Assembly: GCF_001632805.1 (NCBI RefSeq) | Contig: NZ_CP007220.1 | Span: 186,001-250,000, forward strand | Direction of reading: 5' to 3' | Origin: Mycobacteroides chelonae CCUG 47445 | GTDB lineage: Bacteria; Actinomycetota; Actinomycetes; Mycobacteriales; Mycobacteriaceae | DNA: 64,000 nucleotides | In this document: positions 1 through 8,797 of the stretch, one piece after another | Position numbering within the stretch: the stretch's first letter is position 1 | How the letters are laid out: the number at the start of each line of letters is the position of its first letter | Notes under the pieces: generated by a model | Databases searched by the model: none | Seen by the model: only the letters and a program-made list of their open reading frames with translations | What the model was told of the DNA's origin: nothing | Program-made: the position numbers and the translations under genes

Positions 1-1
1 C

Positions 2-475
2 GACACCCCGGGCGCCATGCCGGGTGTGGAAGAGGAGACGAACGGCGTCATCAAGCGCGGCGGCAGGTTCTTCAATGCCGTGGTGGAGGCCGATGTGCCC
101 AAGGTAACCATCATTACCCGTAAGGCCTATGGCGGCGGGTACGCGGTCATGGGCTCCAAGCAACTCTCAGCCGACCTGAACTTCGCCTGGCCCACAGCGC
201 GTATCGCGGTGATCGGCGCCGAGGGTGCCGCGCAGCTGCTGGTGAAGCGATTCCCCGATCCGACGGCTCCAGAGGTGCGGAAGATCCGACAGGACTTCAT
301 CGACGGGTACAACAAAAACCTGGCCACGCCGTGGATCGCCGCCGAGCGTGGCTACATCGACGGCGTCATCGAGCCGCATCAGACTCGGCTGCTATTGCGT
401 CAGTCGCTGAAGCTGTTGCGGGACAAGCAGAATCTCGGCAAGGTGCAGCGCAAGCACGGTCTCACCCCGATCTAA
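2..475 (+). CDS. accD4: Acyl-CoA carboxylase beta subunit AccD4, C-terminal part
   Basis: The gene enters the window from the left; about 157 C-terminal residues of a protein that is normally near 520 residues are visible. The segment is the C-terminal half of a carboxyltransferase domain: a glycine-rich stretch ([15 protein letters not shown]), then a conserved block reading [20 protein letters not shown], and a typical ending with a DG(V/I)I..P..TR motif that places the acyl-CoA site. AccD4 works with AccA3 and AccD5 to make the carboxylated extender for Pks13 in mycolic acid condensation. The name rests partly on context, since accD4 lies beside the emb genes in M. tuberculosis. A paralogous AccD is the alternative. 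Confidence 0.8.
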   Translation, partial: DTPGAMPGVEEETNGVIKRGGRFFNAVVEADVPKVTIITRKAYGGGYAVMGSKQLSADLNFAWPTARIAVIGAEGAAQLLVKRFPDPTAPEVRKIRQDFIDGYNKNLATPWIAAERGYIDGVIEPHQTRLLLRQSLKLLRDKQNLGKVQRKHGLTPI

Positions 476-487
476 CGATTCATCACC

Positions 488-524
488 AGAAGGCCCCCGC
501 ACGCGACGCGTGCGGGGGCCTTCT
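488..524. terminator. Perfect hairpin, likely bidirectional terminator
   Basis: Two 17-base arms (488-504 and 508-524) are perfectly complementary around a 3-base loop, with a very GC-rich core. It begins 13 bases after the accD4 stop and ends 13 bases before the stop codon of the convergent gene, so it could serve both. No long U tract follows, as is usual in mycobacteria. Confidence 0.75.
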
Positions 525-537
525 GCTTGTCGGAGTT

Positions 538-951
538 TTAGTCGCGCAGCACCAGGGCGCGGCTGCCCGCGTGCGCCCACACCATGGCGGCGGCGATCGA
601 TATCAGCATCGTCATCCAGGAAAACCAGGTGACGTCGATGCGCGGACCGGAGATGAAGCTGTCTTGCACGGCCGGCCAGTACGTCGGCATGAGGTGGACA
701 TAACCGAGCCCGAGGACGCTGGCGGTGCCCACCACCACGGTGGCCTCAGGGGCGTGCTTGCGATGGCGCAGGATCATCGTTACCGCAATCGCGATCAGCA
801 CTGCGTGCGTGGCCGAGAGGTACGTGAGCGTGGGCGGTGCCGCCGCGATCCCGCGGCGCAGGTGGTCGATGAGGTCCAGTGCCCAGCCGATGATGAAGGC
901 AACGGTGGCGGCCCGCAGAAATCTGTCGGCGCGAGTGGTGAGCTCTGTCAT
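538..951 (-). CDS. Small integral membrane protein, function unknown
   Basis: This 137-residue protein has about four hydrophobic segments (roughly residues 12-30, 43-62, 70-85 and 105-127) joined by short charged loops, so it should lie in the cytoplasmic membrane. I see no catalytic or ligand-binding motif, and I do not recognise the family beyond resemblance to short conserved actinobacterial membrane proteins. It converges on accD4 across a shared hairpin terminator and stands alone, 39 bases downstream of the cation transporter stop, so read-through from the transporter is possible. Confidence 0.6.
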   Translation of the reverse strand: MTELTTRADRFLRAATVAFIIGWALDLIDHLRRGIAAAPPTLTYLSATHAVLIAIAVTMILRHRKHAPEATVVVGTASVLGLGYVHLMPTYWPAVQDSFISGPRIDVTWFSWMTMLISIAAAMVWAHAGSRALVLRD

Positions 952-990
952 CGCGACCTCCGTTGGCCTACTACAAGCGATAGTAGATAC

Positions 991-1965
991 CTAACCCTTG
1001 CCGGGCAACATGCTTTCGCCCGAGCGGTACGGCTCTCCATGGGGGTCGAGGCAGTGTGTTGAGGCCTCGGTGTCCTCGTGGTCGACCTGCAACGTGGTGT
1101 GGTCGATGTCGTACTGCGTATGGAGTAACCCTTCGATGTCGCGCCGTATTCCGTGGCAGTCCGCATCGGGGGCCACCAAGATATGCGCGGACAGTGCGGG
1201 CTGGCCGGAGGTGATCTGCCAGATGTGCAGATCGTGCACTTCGGCGACGGATGGCAACGCCGCGAGCTGGGTGCCGATGGCCTCGGGATCCATGTTCGCC
1301 GGTGCGGCTTCCAGGAAGATGCGGCCCGACTCACGCACCAGGCCCCAGCCGGCCTTGAGCATCAGCGCGGCGACGACGAGGGCGGCAATGGCATCGGCCC
1401 GGGTGAACCCGGTGAGCCACACCACGGCGCCGGCGACGGCGGTGGCGATGAAGGCGTACAGGTCGTTGAGGATGTGCTGGAAGGCCCCCTCGACATTGAG
1501 GCTGGATCGGTTGGCCTTGCTGATGCACCAGGTGGCCGCGACGTTGACGGCGATACCCGCAAGTGCGGTGACGAACACGAGCAGACCCGACACCTCTGGG
1601 GGAGTGATCAATCGGCGGATGCCCTCGTAGATGAAGAAGGCGGCAAGCAGGAACAGGGTGACGCCGTTGGCCTGTGCCGACAGGATTTCGGCGCGTTTGA
1701 GCCCGTAGGTGTAGCTGCCGCGAGCCGGGCGGGAGGCCAGCCGAATGGCAATGAGTGCCAACACGATCGATGCCGCGTCGGTCAGCATGTGCCCGGCATC
1801 GGAGATCAGCGCCAGCGACTGGGCGATCACACCGATGACGACCTCGATGGCCATGAATCCGCCGATCAGGATCAGGGCTATGGTCAGCCATTTCCGATCG
1901 GCGTCGGCACTCACGCCGTGGCTATGCGAGTGCCCGGCTCCGTGCTCGTGTGCGTCGGTGGACAT
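991..1965 (-). CDS. Cation diffusion facilitator (CzcD-type zinc exporter)
   Basis: A 324-residue CDF transporter expected to export Zn2+ or related divalent cations in exchange for protons. The N-terminus is histidine-rich (HEHGAGHSHSHG). Six membrane helices follow, with the two metal-site motifs of the family visible: SDAGHMLTDA in helix 2 and HILND in helix 5. A cytoplasmic metal-binding domain (VHDLHIWQI..., HTTLQVDHED) closes the protein. The start at 1965 was chosen because GAGGAAG lies 6 bases upstream; an in-frame ATG 24 bases earlier has no such site. It is divergent from a zinc-ribbon gene with a palindrome between them, suggesting metal-responsive control. Confidence 0.88.
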   Translation of the reverse strand: MSTDAHEHGAGHSHSHGVSADADRKWLTIALILIGGFMAIEVVIGVIAQSLALISDAGHMLTDAASIVLALIAIRLASRPARGSYTYGLKRAEILSAQANGVTLFLLAAFFIYEGIRRLITPPEVSGLLVFVTALAGIAVNVAATWCISKANRSSLNVEGAFQHILNDLYAFIATAVAGAVVWLTGFTRADAIAALVVAALMLKAGWGLVRESGRIFLEAAPANMDPEAIGTQLAALPSVAEVHDLHIWQITSGQPALSAHILVAPDADCHGIRRDIEGLLHTQYDIDHTTLQVDHEDTEASTHCLDPHGEPYRSGESMLPGKG

Positions 1966-2000
1966 GGCCACTTCCTCTCTAAGATTCATGCAAACATATG

Positions 2001-2012
2001 CATGCTAGCATG
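2001..2012. promoter_or_regulatory. Palindrome between czcD-like and zinc-ribbon genes
   Basis: CATGCTAGCATG is a perfect 12-base palindrome inside an AT-richer stretch (about 1985-2016) between two divergent genes with metal-related products. It lies 35 bases upstream of the transporter start and just before the zinc-ribbon start, where an ArsR/SmtB- or MerR-type metal sensor could bind. No such sensor gene is adjacent. Operator function is inference. Confidence 0.35.
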
Positions 2013-2016
2013 TGTG

Positions 2017-2331
2017 ATGACAAACGTTCAGCCCTTGACCTGTCCCAAGTGTGAGTCGCAGATGCTCTCCACGAAATGGTTTGGTGTCCGCACGTTCCAA
2101 TGCACGGGCTGCGCCGCCGTGCTGGTGGAGCAGGAGAGTCTGCAGCAGTTCGTCGACGGCGCCGCACGCTTCGGCCCGTCGGCGCATATCGACCAGGCGC
2201 CCCCCGCGCAGCCGTATCCACCCGCCCCGCAACCGTATCCGCCCGCGCCACCACAGCAGGACTACCGCGGCGTCATGGGTGGACTATTCGGTGGAGGAGG
2301 CCACGGCTATCGGCGACGGGGCCACCACTAG
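2017..2331 (+). CDS. Small zinc-ribbon protein with Pro/Tyr-rich tail
   Basis: A 104-residue protein. Residues 8-33 hold a two-knuckle zinc ribbon (CPKC, then CTGC about 20 residues later), like the short TFIIB-type ribbon family. It is followed by a low-complexity tail of PYPPAP repeats and a Gly/His/Arg-rich end (GGGGHGYRRRGHH). A GTG at 2014 in the same frame is an alternative start. Function is unknown. The divergent arrangement with a zinc exporter suggests a link to metal handling, but nothing in the protein proves this. Confidence 0.65.
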   Translation: MTNVQPLTCPKCESQMLSTKWFGVRTFQCTGCAAVLVEQESLQQFVDGAARFGPSAHIDQAPPAQPYPPAPQPYPPAPPQQDYRGVMGGLFGGGGHGYRRRGHH

Positions 2332-2413
2332 TCCCCAGCCTTCGTGGTTCCGTGGGCCCGGCTAGCCCGTCGACATCACACTTGTGGACCGGCATTTCGT
2401 ACAGTGCTTCGGC

Positions 2414-3307
2414 ATGACGTCGATCATGCACAGCCAGGGTGCTCCGGTCTGGGTGGCGACTCGTGATGGCCGACGCCTCTACAGCCAGGTGCTGCCCGGG
2501 CCTGCCGACTCGCCCACCGTCGTTTTCGAAGCGGGATCCGGTGCCACGCGCTCGTATTGGGCTGCAGTGCAGCTGCGCGTCGCGGCAGGTGCCCGTGCGA
2601 TCGCCTATGACCGTGCCGGTCTGGGCCGTTCGGAGCCCGATCCGGCGGGCCGGTCCCTGGACCGGATGGCCGACGACCTGGTTGATCTGCTCGACCACTT
2701 CGGCCCGGGCCCCGTTATTCTCGTCGGGCATAGTGCCGGTGGCGCCATCGTGCGCCTGGCCGCCTCCAAGCGGCTGCATCTACTTGCCGGGCTGGTCCTT
2801 GTTGAACCGGTCGATGAGTCTGCAGAGGTGTTGTTCGGCAAGGCATTCCGCCGAAACGAACGGATCGGCATCGCTGTCGGTAAGGCGTTCGCCCGATTAG
2901 GGGTCCTGCGGTTTCTGTACGGTTCACTGCTGGCGGCGGCCCCCGCCGCCGATGTCCGCGAGGATCTTCGCCGGGAGGCCTTCACCCACCGCGTTCTTGA
3001 GACGCAGCGCCGCCAAGCTCGCAGCTTTCTTGACGATCTCGCGGCCTGGCGCAGTTGTCCGCCCGAAGTTGGTGACCTGCCAGTCACCGTGATATCCGGC
3101 GCGCTCGCGTTGGCAAAAGACGGCATGCCCGGGCAGGTGCGCGCTCAAGCGATCGCCGCACACGTGCACCGCGCAGCGCAGTCTGCAGGCGGACGGCATG
3201 TCATCGCCCAGCACTCCGGGCATGCCGTCCCCGTTACCGAACCGCAGCTCGTCGCCGACGAGATCGCACGCCTAGCCGCCAAGGCTCGGGGCCAGTCCGG
3301 CGGCTAG
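2414..3307 (+). CDS. Alpha/beta-fold hydrolase
   Basis: A 297-residue hydrolase. It shows a strand followed by FEAGSGATRSYW as oxyanion region, YDRAGLGRSEP, the nucleophile elbow GHSAGG, VEPVDE near the acid position, and a candidate catalytic histidine near the C-terminus (QHSGHAVPVTEPQ). This is the usual Ser-Asp/Glu-His arrangement of esterases and lipases of the fold. There is no signal peptide, so it is probably cytoplasmic. Substrate unknown. A GTG at 2384 would add ten residues; the ATG at 2414 fits the family better. Confidence 0.75.
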   Translation: MTSIMHSQGAPVWVATRDGRRLYSQVLPGPADSPTVVFEAGSGATRSYWAAVQLRVAAGARAIAYDRAGLGRSEPDPAGRSLDRMADDLVDLLDHFGPGPVILVGHSAGGAIVRLAASKRLHLLAGLVLVEPVDESAEVLFGKAFRRNERIGIAVGKAFARLGVLRFLYGSLLAAAPAADVREDLRREAFTHRVLETQRRQARSFLDDLAAWRSCPPEVGDLPVTVISGALALAKDGMPGQVRAQAIAAHVHRAAQSAGGRHVIAQHSGHAVPVTEPQLVADEIARLAAKARGQSGG

Positions 3308-3408
3308 TCGCACAGCACCAGTACGTAGCCACCCGCATCGCTCCGCTGTCGGCTAGCCTCGGTCAAATAGTGAAGTAGCATCACAAATTACTGATCAGGG
3401 GTTTTAGT

Positions 3409-4107
3409 ATGTCAGCAGCCTCGCGCCCGGTGGGCCGACCCGTCGTATTCACCCGCGCTGACATCGTGGCGGCCGGGTGCAAAATCGGACTGCAGGGTCT
3501 GCGGATCAGCGCGGTAGCTGCCGCCCTCGGTGTGTCCGCGGCCGCGTTGTACCGCCACATCGACGGCCGGTGGGAGCTCGAACGCCTGGTCGGTGAAGAG
3601 CTGTTGAGCCGATTGCGTATCGCAGACAACCCGGAGCACGACACGACCGAACACCTCGTGTCCTTCGCCGTTGCATTGCGGGCCTTCGTCACCGCACACC
3701 CTGGCCTTGCCTCCTACATGCTGGTGCTGTTTCCCCGCGGCGAGAGCAGTGCCCAGTTGATTCGGGACCAGGTAGACGCACTCGGGCGCCGTGGCTATCC
3801 CGTCGAGGTCGCGGTCACGATCGCGGGTTGCGTTGCCCGAGTGGCCCTGAGTCTGGTCGCGGCCGATGAGCAGCGCAGCGCCGCGAACGACGGTGCTGAC
3901 TTCTTGGCCGAGAACGAAAAGGCGCATGACGTACTCACCGCACAGGGCGCGATAGGTCCCGCCTACGAACGTCGGTGGATGCTGACCGACGACGAGTACT
4001 TCGCGATGCTGATCGCCACGGCGGTGCGGGGATTTGTCGCTGCGGCACCGCCGGGTGCGCCGGTGGATGAGGTGATGGCCGCGCTGCGGAACCACGGCAC
4101 ATCGTGA
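3409..4107 (+). CDS. TetR family transcriptional regulator
   Basis: A 232-residue regulator. Residues 10-60 form a TetR-type DNA-binding domain: [20 protein letters not shown], then the recognition-helix region [15 protein letters not shown]. The rest is a helical ligand-binding and dimerisation domain. Its stop overlaps the start of the PPE gene by a few bases, so the two are probably co-transcribed and the regulator may control the PPE gene and itself. Upstream, 3370-3395 contains short TGA/TCA dyads that could be an operator, but these are weak. Confidence 0.85.
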   Translation: MSAASRPVGRPVVFTRADIVAAGCKIGLQGLRISAVAAALGVSAAALYRHIDGRWELERLVGEELLSRLRIADNPEHDTTEHLVSFAVALRAFVTAHPGLASYMLVLFPRGESSAQLIRDQVDALGRRGYPVEVAVTIAGCVARVALSLVAADEQRSAANDGADFLAENEKAHDVLTAQGAIGPAYERRWMLTDDEYFAMLIATAVRGFVAAAPPGAPVDEVMAALRNHGTS

Positions 4108-5555
4108 TGCCGATCTGGATGGCATTGCCTCCGGAAGTATCCTCGGCGCTGCTCAGCACGGGTCCGGGCCCGGGGCCGCTGCTGGCCGCGGCCAGCGCCT
4201 GGCTCACTCTGAGTGCCGAGTACGCCGACGCCGCAGCGGAACTCACTACGGTGCTGGGTGCCACAGAGATGGGCGCATGGCAGGGGTCGAGCTCTGAGAG
4301 CTATGTCGCCGCGCACGGCCCCTATCTCGCGTGGCTTTCGCGGGCCAGCGCCGACAGTGCGGTCGCTGCCGCGCAATACGAAACGACGGCCGCCGCGTAT
4401 GCGAGCGCGATTGCCGCGATGCCAACGCTGGCCGAATTGGCGCTTAACCATTCCGTTCACGGCGCGCTGATCGCCACGAATTTCTTTGGTATCAACACGA
4501 TTCCGCTTGCCCTCAATGAAGCCGACTATCTGCGCATGTGGCTGCAGGCGGCCACCGTGATGAGCACGTATGAGGCCCAGTCCAGCCTCGCACTGTCGGC
4601 TGTGCCGGCCAGCGCGCCCGCGCCGGCGATCATGGCCCCGGGCGCGGAGGCGAGCACCGCGAGCCGGTTCACAGCCGACCTCGCTGCTACGTCGAGCGCC
4701 ACTGAGGCGGGAAGGGCCCTCGACAGCAGCGACAGCGACAGCGGCGCCATCGACGGTTTCCCGTTCTTGGGCGAGGCGATCAAGGCACTGCGCGAGTTCA
4801 TCGCCAACCCCAGCCCAACCAGTCTGCTTGCTCTGATCGTCAACGGCGGATTGTTCGCCGCCTATCTGTCGACGAACGTCCCCATCTACATGGCGCTGAC
4901 GAGTCCGCTGTGGGGATCGGCCTTGGCCACGATTCTGGGGTCGATTGCCGTGGCCGCGCCGTCCGGTGTCGATCAGCCGACAACAGATCAGCCCGGACAG
5001 AGCCCACCATTACGGGAGTCGGCCACTAGGGTGCACAGGGCGCTTCCGTTGCCCGCGTTAGGTGTTTCGGCGCCGGCGAGTCCGTCCGCGCCGGCGCCAT
5101 CCGCCCCGGCGCCGGCGTCGTCGGCGACCCCGGCCACCGCACCGGCTTCCGCGGTAACCCCCGCCTACCTGGTGTTTGCCTCTGGCGAGGACCCGCCGAA
5201 CCATGGTCTCGGCCCGACATTCGAGGAGGGCTCCGAGGCACGGATGCCTGCGGCGGGCGCCGCTGTGGCTGCGCAGGCAACAGCACGCAGACAGACGGCC
5301 CGCCGACGGCGCACACGGTTGGCGAGCTCCAGTCCGGAGTTCATGGACATGAATGTCACGGTGGCTCCGGAGCCCGAAGAGCCGCCCGGCGTGCAGGCAT
5401 CCGCGCGCGGCACCGGGCCGCAGCGGCGCACCGGTACGGTTCCCGCTGCCTCACTGAGCCGGCCCGCAGGGCTTGTCGCACAAGACAACACCGCTTCTCA
5501 CGACGGTGCCCGGACGACGCCTATGCTGCCGCAAACATGGGACGGTGATCACTGA
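4107..5555 (+). CDS. PPE family protein
   Basis: A 482-residue protein with the mycobacterial PPE domain over about residues 1-165: the N-terminal [13 protein letters not shown] signature, a long helical hairpin and AWQGSSS as the W-x-G turn. The rest is rich in Ala, Pro and Ser (APAPSAP-type runs at about 310-350) with a basic patch ([12 protein letters not shown]) near residue 400. PPE proteins usually pair with a PE partner and leave through an ESX system; no PE or ESX gene is in this window. Start ATG 4107 overlaps the TetR stop; GTG 4104 is possible. Confidence 0.85.
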   Translation: MPIWMALPPEVSSALLSTGPGPGPLLAAASAWLTLSAEYADAAAELTTVLGATEMGAWQGSSSESYVAAHGPYLAWLSRASADSAVAAAQYETTAAAYASAIAAMPTLAELALNHSVHGALIATNFFGINTIPLALNEADYLRMWLQAATVMSTYEAQSSLALSAVPASAPAPAIMAPGAEASTASRFTADLAATSSATEAGRALDSSDSDSGAIDGFPFLGEAIKALREFIANPSPTSLLALIVNGGLFAAYLSTNVPIYMALTSPLWGSALATILGSIAVAAPSGVDQPTTDQPGQSPPLRESATRVHRALPLPALGVSAPASPSAPAPSAPAPASSATPATAPASAVTPAYLVFASGEDPPNHGLGPTFEEGSEARMPAAGAAVAAQATARRQTARRRRTRLASSSPEFMDMNVTVAPEPEEPPGVQASARGTGPQRRTGTVPAASLSRPAGLVAQDNTASHDGARTTPMLPQTWDGDH

Positions 5556-5590
5556 GGTCCGCGGCTGCCCGTCTTCCGACGTGAGGTGGA

Positions 5591-8500
5591 TTAGGGCTTG
5601 ATCCGGATCTTGTTCGGCTTCCACAGCCCGCTGTGTACCTCGGACCCGTACTCGATCTGGGCGGGTTGGGCGTCGACCAGGGTGTCGAACTTACGCAGCG
5701 AGCCCCAATCTCTGCCCCAGTCCTTGGACAGATAGGTCGGCATCACATGCGCCCGCAGGAGCGGATCGGAGATCCCCAGCAGGCCGCCGTTCTCGCCGTC
5801 CTCCCAGGTGTCGGTGTCCTTGCGCTTCTGGTCGTAGTCCGGAGTGATGCGGAACTCGGGGATCTCGGTGATCCCGTACTGGTGCAGCATGGGGTGTTGG
5901 CAGGGGAAGACGAGTCCCACGGTCCAGTCCATGAGCACCGGCCGCTCACTACCCACATACTCCTGCAACGACTTCAGCTCGGGCACCCGAGGCGGGGCGA
6001 AGGCCAGCCAATCGCCGGGACTCAGCGAGACGTCAACGGCCACGATGCGTACGGCGGTGGCGGTATCCGGGATATCCGAACGTGCGAAGCGCAGGTTGCG
6101 CCATGACGGCGCGGGGCCAAGGTCATAGGGCGTCAGCCGTCCGGCGGGTGCGAAAGTGCCGTCCGGTCCGGCCGTGCCGTACTCCAGTTCCAGTGTCTGC
6201 CCGGCGACGGCGCCCTTGACGTTCTTGCCCGCGATCGTTCCGGCAGCTGTCACCACCACCAGTGGGTGTGCGGCGTCACGGGCCGGTAGCTCGTACCAGT
6301 CGGAGGTCGCCTTGGCCTGCTGTTGCGGGCCGACCCGGTAGGTGCCCACGATCGGCACTCGCGCCGGGTCCAGCCCGTAGGGCAGACGCACGGTGGAGCC
6401 ATTGATCCCCGGAGTTTTGTTGCGGTCCTTGGAGTCCCAGTCGTAATCGGTGCCCGGGCGTGAGTCGTTCATCCGGATCGACTCGGCGACGATCTTGTCC
6501 GGCACTCCGTCTGGCGTGAATCCGGAGGGAGCCGCGCCGCCGAGCGGGCCCAGGGGACCCGACGGTGCGCCAATGGCCTGCAGCAGACCGGCATTCGCGT
6601 CGGATTCGACCAGAACGTCGTCGGCCAGCCCGCACCCGCCGGCGAGTTCACGGATGTTGGCCCAGCCGTTGGAGTACGACGGGTACTGGCGAACGACACC
6701 GATCGCCAGCTGGCAGATGGACGTCAGCACCATGAATCCGGCCGCCCAGGCCACCGGGGCCGAGGTGATGGACTTGATCACCCGGCTGTCATCGTGCCGG
6801 GGTGAGAAGTGCAGCCATGCCGCATAGGCCACGGCCAGCGCGAACAGCGCGAAAAATATTGTGCTGACGCTTATTCCGGCGATCTTGGGCATGCTGCTGT
6901 TGAAGGGCACGCCGAAACTCGAGACGTACCACCAGCCGGCCGCGCTGGCCCAGCTCAGTGCCAGCACGAACAGCACGGTCGCCACCACTGCCATCCTGTT
7001 GCGGCTCCAGCGCAGCACCTGTGGCGATACCAGCACCGTGGCCAGGGCCGCCACTGCGGCTCCCAGGGCAGCGAAGAGCCCGAAGTGGTGCACCCACTTC
7101 GTCGGCGCGAACATCAGGAAGAAGATGGTGCCGAAGACGACGCCCAGCACGCGCCAGGCCGGTCCGCGGGCGACACCGGGAACCCGCTTGCGGCGCAACA
7201 GGATGAACATCGCGATGAACAGGCACGCGGCGATGAGCAGGAACCCGAAGCGTCGCGACACCGAGCCGTCGACGGTCGGCAGGAACATGTAGTAGTACCG
7301 CAGGTTATCGGTGTACCACGCCTGTGCCGGGCCGATCGCGGTGCGAATCCGGGTGGCCTCGACGACCGTCGCCAGGGTCTGATCGGCGAAAATGACGGCA
7401 AGAACCACTGTTCCCGCCGCCAGCATGGGCGACACCAACGGCCACGTGCCCACCTGCCGATGCTTCGTCACGATGATTCGCAGGATGGGTCGGCCACCGG
7501 CGAGGAGGGCAGCGACGGCGATCAGACCCGTCGGCTGAATTCCCAGGGTGAAGGCCGCCGTGACGATTGCCAGCGCGGCGGGAGTGAGTCGGCGAGAGGT
7601 GATGGCGCGTTCGATGAGCACCCAGGTGATCAGCGATCCGACGGCGATCTGGCCCTCGGGACGCAGGCCGTTGTTGAACGGGAACCACGATGCGAGCAGC
7701 ACAAAGCCGGCCGCCCAGGCCGCGGGCTTGCTGCGGGCGACGGCGGGTCCCAATCGTGGCAGCACCTCCCGGCTGATCAGCAGCCAGCAGACCAGTGAGG
7801 CGACGAGATCGGGCAGCCGGATCCACAGGCTGATATCGCTGAACTTCGTCATGATGGCCAGCAGGTTGTAGTACCAGCCGAAGGGGTCCTCGGGGCTTCC
7901 GAACCAGCGGAAGTAATTGGCCATGTACCCGGCGTGCTCGGCGGTACGTGCGATGCCCATCTGGTAGCCGTCGTCGGAAGATCCCGCACCGATCACGTAC
8001 CAGAGCACCAGGCTGCTCATGATGACGGTGTCGGTGAAATCGAAACGGCGCCATCGGGTGGGGATGACCCGCTGCATGCGATGACCGTCGGTCTGGTCGA
8101 TTCGCCACAGGGCCAGTAGCGCGATGATCGTGGAGATGATCGCGCCTACCATCGCCGCAAGCTTGAGAAGCGTTGGGCTGGAGGAGAACCGGTTGTCGAT
8201 ATGGGCGGTGAGGCTCAGTCCTGCCGGAGCCGGACCGGTGAGCTGGGTGAAGACCCCGACGATCTGCGGGCGCAGATTGGGATCGGGGAATCCCGACTTG
8301 AGGTCGGCGGTCTTGTCGTCGCCGCGCAGCCCCTCGAATGTCGCGTAAGTGCCCTTGTCCGAGGAGGTGATGACGATCTGCCGGCACTCGGGCGAGGCCA
8401 CCTTGGCGCGCGGAGCGGTGGCGATGACCACGTTGCGATCGGTGATGTCGACGCGTTCCTTGGATACCTTGACAAACAGGCCCTGCAACGCAGCCTCTTT

Positions 8501-8797
8501 GCCTTCGGGAGGTGCGGTACCCAGGATCACCGCGCCCTCGGCGGGTGCCGAGTTGACCACCGCGCACGGCACGGTCACGGTCATATCCATGGGCGTCTGC
8601 GCGATCAGCGGCGCGGTGACATTGTTCAGTTGTCCTTGCTGCGGCCAGTTGAGGGTCGCGGTGGACACCTCGACCGGCAGCAGGGGGATGGAGACGCTCA
8701 ATACGAACCCGAGCAGACCGAAAACGGTTGCTGTCCAACGTGCGATGTTCAGTTTGCGGGCCTCAGGGGAGGTGTCTGTCACGGAATTCTTTGTCAT
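5591..8797 (-). CDS. embB: Arabinosyltransferase EmbB
   Basis: A 1068-residue GT-C arabinosyltransferase (GT53) that adds arabinose from decaprenyl-phosphoryl-arabinose to arabinogalactan, acting with EmbA and as the main ethambutol target. It has an N-terminal helix and extracellular jellyroll-like domain to about residue 205, many membrane helices, the catalytic SDDGY loop (D275, D276) and a C-terminal carbohydrate-binding domain. The ethambutol-determining region reads [10 protein letters not shown], so the residues equivalent to M. tuberculosis Ile303, Leu304 and Met306 are Gln279, Met280 and Ile282. Its ATG overlaps the embA stop by 4 bases, implying translational coupling. Confidence 0.95.
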   Translation of the reverse strand: MTKNSVTDTSPEARKLNIARWTATVFGLLGFVLSVSIPLLPVEVSTATLNWPQQGQLNNVTAPLIAQTPMDMTVTVPCAVVNSAPAEGAVILGTAPPEGKEAALQGLFVKVSKERVDITDRNVVIATAPRAKVASPECRQIVITSSDKGTYATFEGLRGDDKTADLKSGFPDPNLRPQIVGVFTQLTGPAPAGLSLTAHIDNRFSSSPTLLKLAAMVGAIISTIIALLALWRIDQTDGHRMQRVIPTRWRRFDFTDTVIMSSLVLWYVIGAGSSDDGYQMGIARTAEHAGYMANYFRWFGSPEDPFGWYYNLLAIMTKFSDISLWIRLPDLVASLVCWLLISREVLPRLGPAVARSKPAAWAAGFVLLASWFPFNNGLRPEGQIAVGSLITWVLIERAITSRRLTPAALAIVTAAFTLGIQPTGLIAVAALLAGGRPILRIIVTKHRQVGTWPLVSPMLAAGTVVLAVIFADQTLATVVEATRIRTAIGPAQAWYTDNLRYYYMFLPTVDGSVSRRFGFLLIAACLFIAMFILLRRKRVPGVARGPAWRVLGVVFGTIFFLMFAPTKWVHHFGLFAALGAAVAALATVLVSPQVLRWSRNRMAVVATVLFVLALSWASAAGWWYVSSFGVPFNSSMPKIAGISVSTIFFALFALAVAYAAWLHFSPRHDDSRVIKSITSAPVAWAAGFMVLTSICQLAIGVVRQYPSYSNGWANIRELAGGCGLADDVLVESDANAGLLQAIGAPSGPLGPLGGAAPSGFTPDGVPDKIVAESIRMNDSRPGTDYDWDSKDRNKTPGINGSTVRLPYGLDPARVPIVGTYRVGPQQQAKATSDWYELPARDAAHPLVVVTAAGTIAGKNVKGAVAGQTLELEYGTAGPDGTFAPAGRLTPYDLGPAPSWRNLRFARSDIPDTATAVRIVAVDVSLSPGDWLAFAPPRVPELKSLQEYVGSERPVLMDWTVGLVFPCQHPMLHQYGITEIPEFRITPDYDQKRKDTDTWEDGENGGLLGISDPLLRAHVMPTYLSKDWGRDWGSLRKFDTLVDAQPAQIEYGSEVHSGLWKPNKIRIKP

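Noticed and set aside
1153..2013. N-terminal extension of the zinc-ribbon protein reading back through the transporter gene
   Set aside because: It is antisense to the transporter and has no domain; the CPKC ribbon starts just after the start at 2017.
4107..5555. PPE gene as part of an ESX secretion locus
   Set aside because: No PE partner, EccA-E, MycP or EsxA/B-like gene lies nearby; it is an orphan PPE gene.
7305..8738. Long reading frames opposite or out of frame within emb and other GC-rich genes
   Set aside because: They are rich in Arg, Pro and His, lack domains and mirror the third-position GC bias of the real genes, so they are shadows.
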